Assembly (NCBI GenBank): GCA_020860985.1
Contig: JAJBTG010000102.1
Coordinates: 1-6,033 of the forward strand
DNA length: 6,033 nt
Source: Oscillospiraceae bacterium
GTDB taxonomy: Bacteria > Bacillota > Clostridia > UBA1381
Direction: 5' to 3'
Shown here: piece after piece, positions 5,678 to 6,033 of the stretch
How the letters are laid out: every line of letters starts with the position of its first letter
Numbering within the stretch: position 1 is the stretch's first letter
Position numbers and translations under genes: made by a program
Notes under the pieces: generated by a model
Databases searched by the model: none
What the model was told of the DNA's origin: nothing
What the model saw: the letters and a program-made list of their open reading frames with translations, nothing else

Positions 5678-6033
5678 ATGAGCAGAGATATAAACAGCAA
5701 ATATTGGGATGAGGAGCTTGAAACGATGCCGCGCGAGGAGCTTGAAAAAAGACAGCTCGCGGACTTAAAGGAAATCGTGAAATTCGCGTATGACAACGCG
5801 CCGTATTATAAGCGCTCGTTCGACGAGGCAGGAGTTAAGCCGGATGACATACAGACGCTTTCGGATATTCAAAAATTCCCGTTTATCGATAAGAAAACAC
5901 AACGCGACACGCAGGGAGTAGGCTCTTTTTTGGGCGAGCTTGCGGCGGTACCCGAGGAGGATGTTGTGTTTATTTCAACGTCGTCCGGCGCAACGGGAGT
6001 TCCGACGATGAGCCCGTTTACAAAGCGTGATTT
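5678..6033 (+). CDS. Phenylacetate-CoA ligase-like AMP-forming enzyme (PaaK family), 3' truncated by window
   Basis: This is the N-terminal 118 codons of an adenylate-forming acid:CoA ligase. The family activates a carboxylic acid with ATP to an acyl-adenylate and then to acyl-CoA, releasing AMP and pyrophosphate. The start shows the PaaK pattern: a Trp near residue 10, then ETMPREELEKRQLADLKEIV, NAPYYKRSFDEAGVKPDDI at 40-58, and LSDIQKFPFIDK at 61-72. The phosphate-binding loop STSSGATGVPT is at 100-110, where Ala105 replaces the Ser/Thr usual in SSGTTG. Full PaaK proteins are about 430 residues, so roughly three quarters lies beyond the window, including the acid-binding pocket and the hinge. 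The gene starts one base after the beta-subunit stop with a strong ribosome binding site. Given its neighbours, an aryl or branched-chain acid is a plausible substrate, but this is inferred from family and context only. Confidence 0.88.
   Translation, partial: MSRDINSKYWDEELETMPREELEKRQLADLKEIVKFAYDNAPYYKRSFDEAGVKPDDIQTLSDIQKFPFIDKKTQRDTQGVGSFLGELAAVPEEDVVFISTSSGATGVPTMSPFTKRD

Overview
The window is a single-direction (+ strand) cluster with almost no spare DNA. It suggests an anaerobic bacterium, most likely an uncultured Clostridia-type Bacillota. The pointers are strong GGAGG-type ribosome binding sites before seven of the eight genes, heavy use of ATA and GCG codons, intermediate GC content, and ferredoxin-dependent, oxygen-sensitive metabolism. 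This assignment is inferred from style and gene content; no phylogenetic marker is present.

Layout. Positions 1-1040 hold a substrate-binding protein of the NMT1/SsuA type. Its reading frame continues upstream of the only available start codon and then meets a TGA at 30-32, where a lipoprotein signal peptide would be expected. Positions 1060-1866 encode an SsuB/TauB-like ABC ATPase, and 1866-2786 an SsuC-like permease. These three make a complete one-permease, one-ATPase importer. Positions 2803-5676 encode a four-subunit 2-oxoacid:ferredoxin oxidoreductase in the order gamma, delta, alpha, beta. A phenylacetate-CoA-ligase-like (PaaK family) adenylate-forming enzyme starts at 5678 and runs off the end.

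Genes 2/3, 4/5, 5/6 and 6/7 overlap by 1-4 bases. The other gaps are 19, 16 and 1 bases. No terminator or internal promoter is evident, so everything from 87 onward is read here as one operon with translational coupling. No stretch over 300 bases lacks a gene.

How the genes may work together (inference). The importer brings in a small anion. The ligase would activate a free carboxylic acid to its CoA thioester. The ferredoxin enzyme interconverts an acyl-CoA and CO2 with the 2-oxoacid one carbon longer. The set could run oxidatively (2-oxoacid to acyl-CoA plus reduced ferredoxin) or as a salvage route (import an acid, activate it, carboxylate it reductively to an amino-acid skeleton). The sequence does not fix the substrate. 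Aryl or branched-chain acids are favoured over pyruvate because of the PaaK-type partner.
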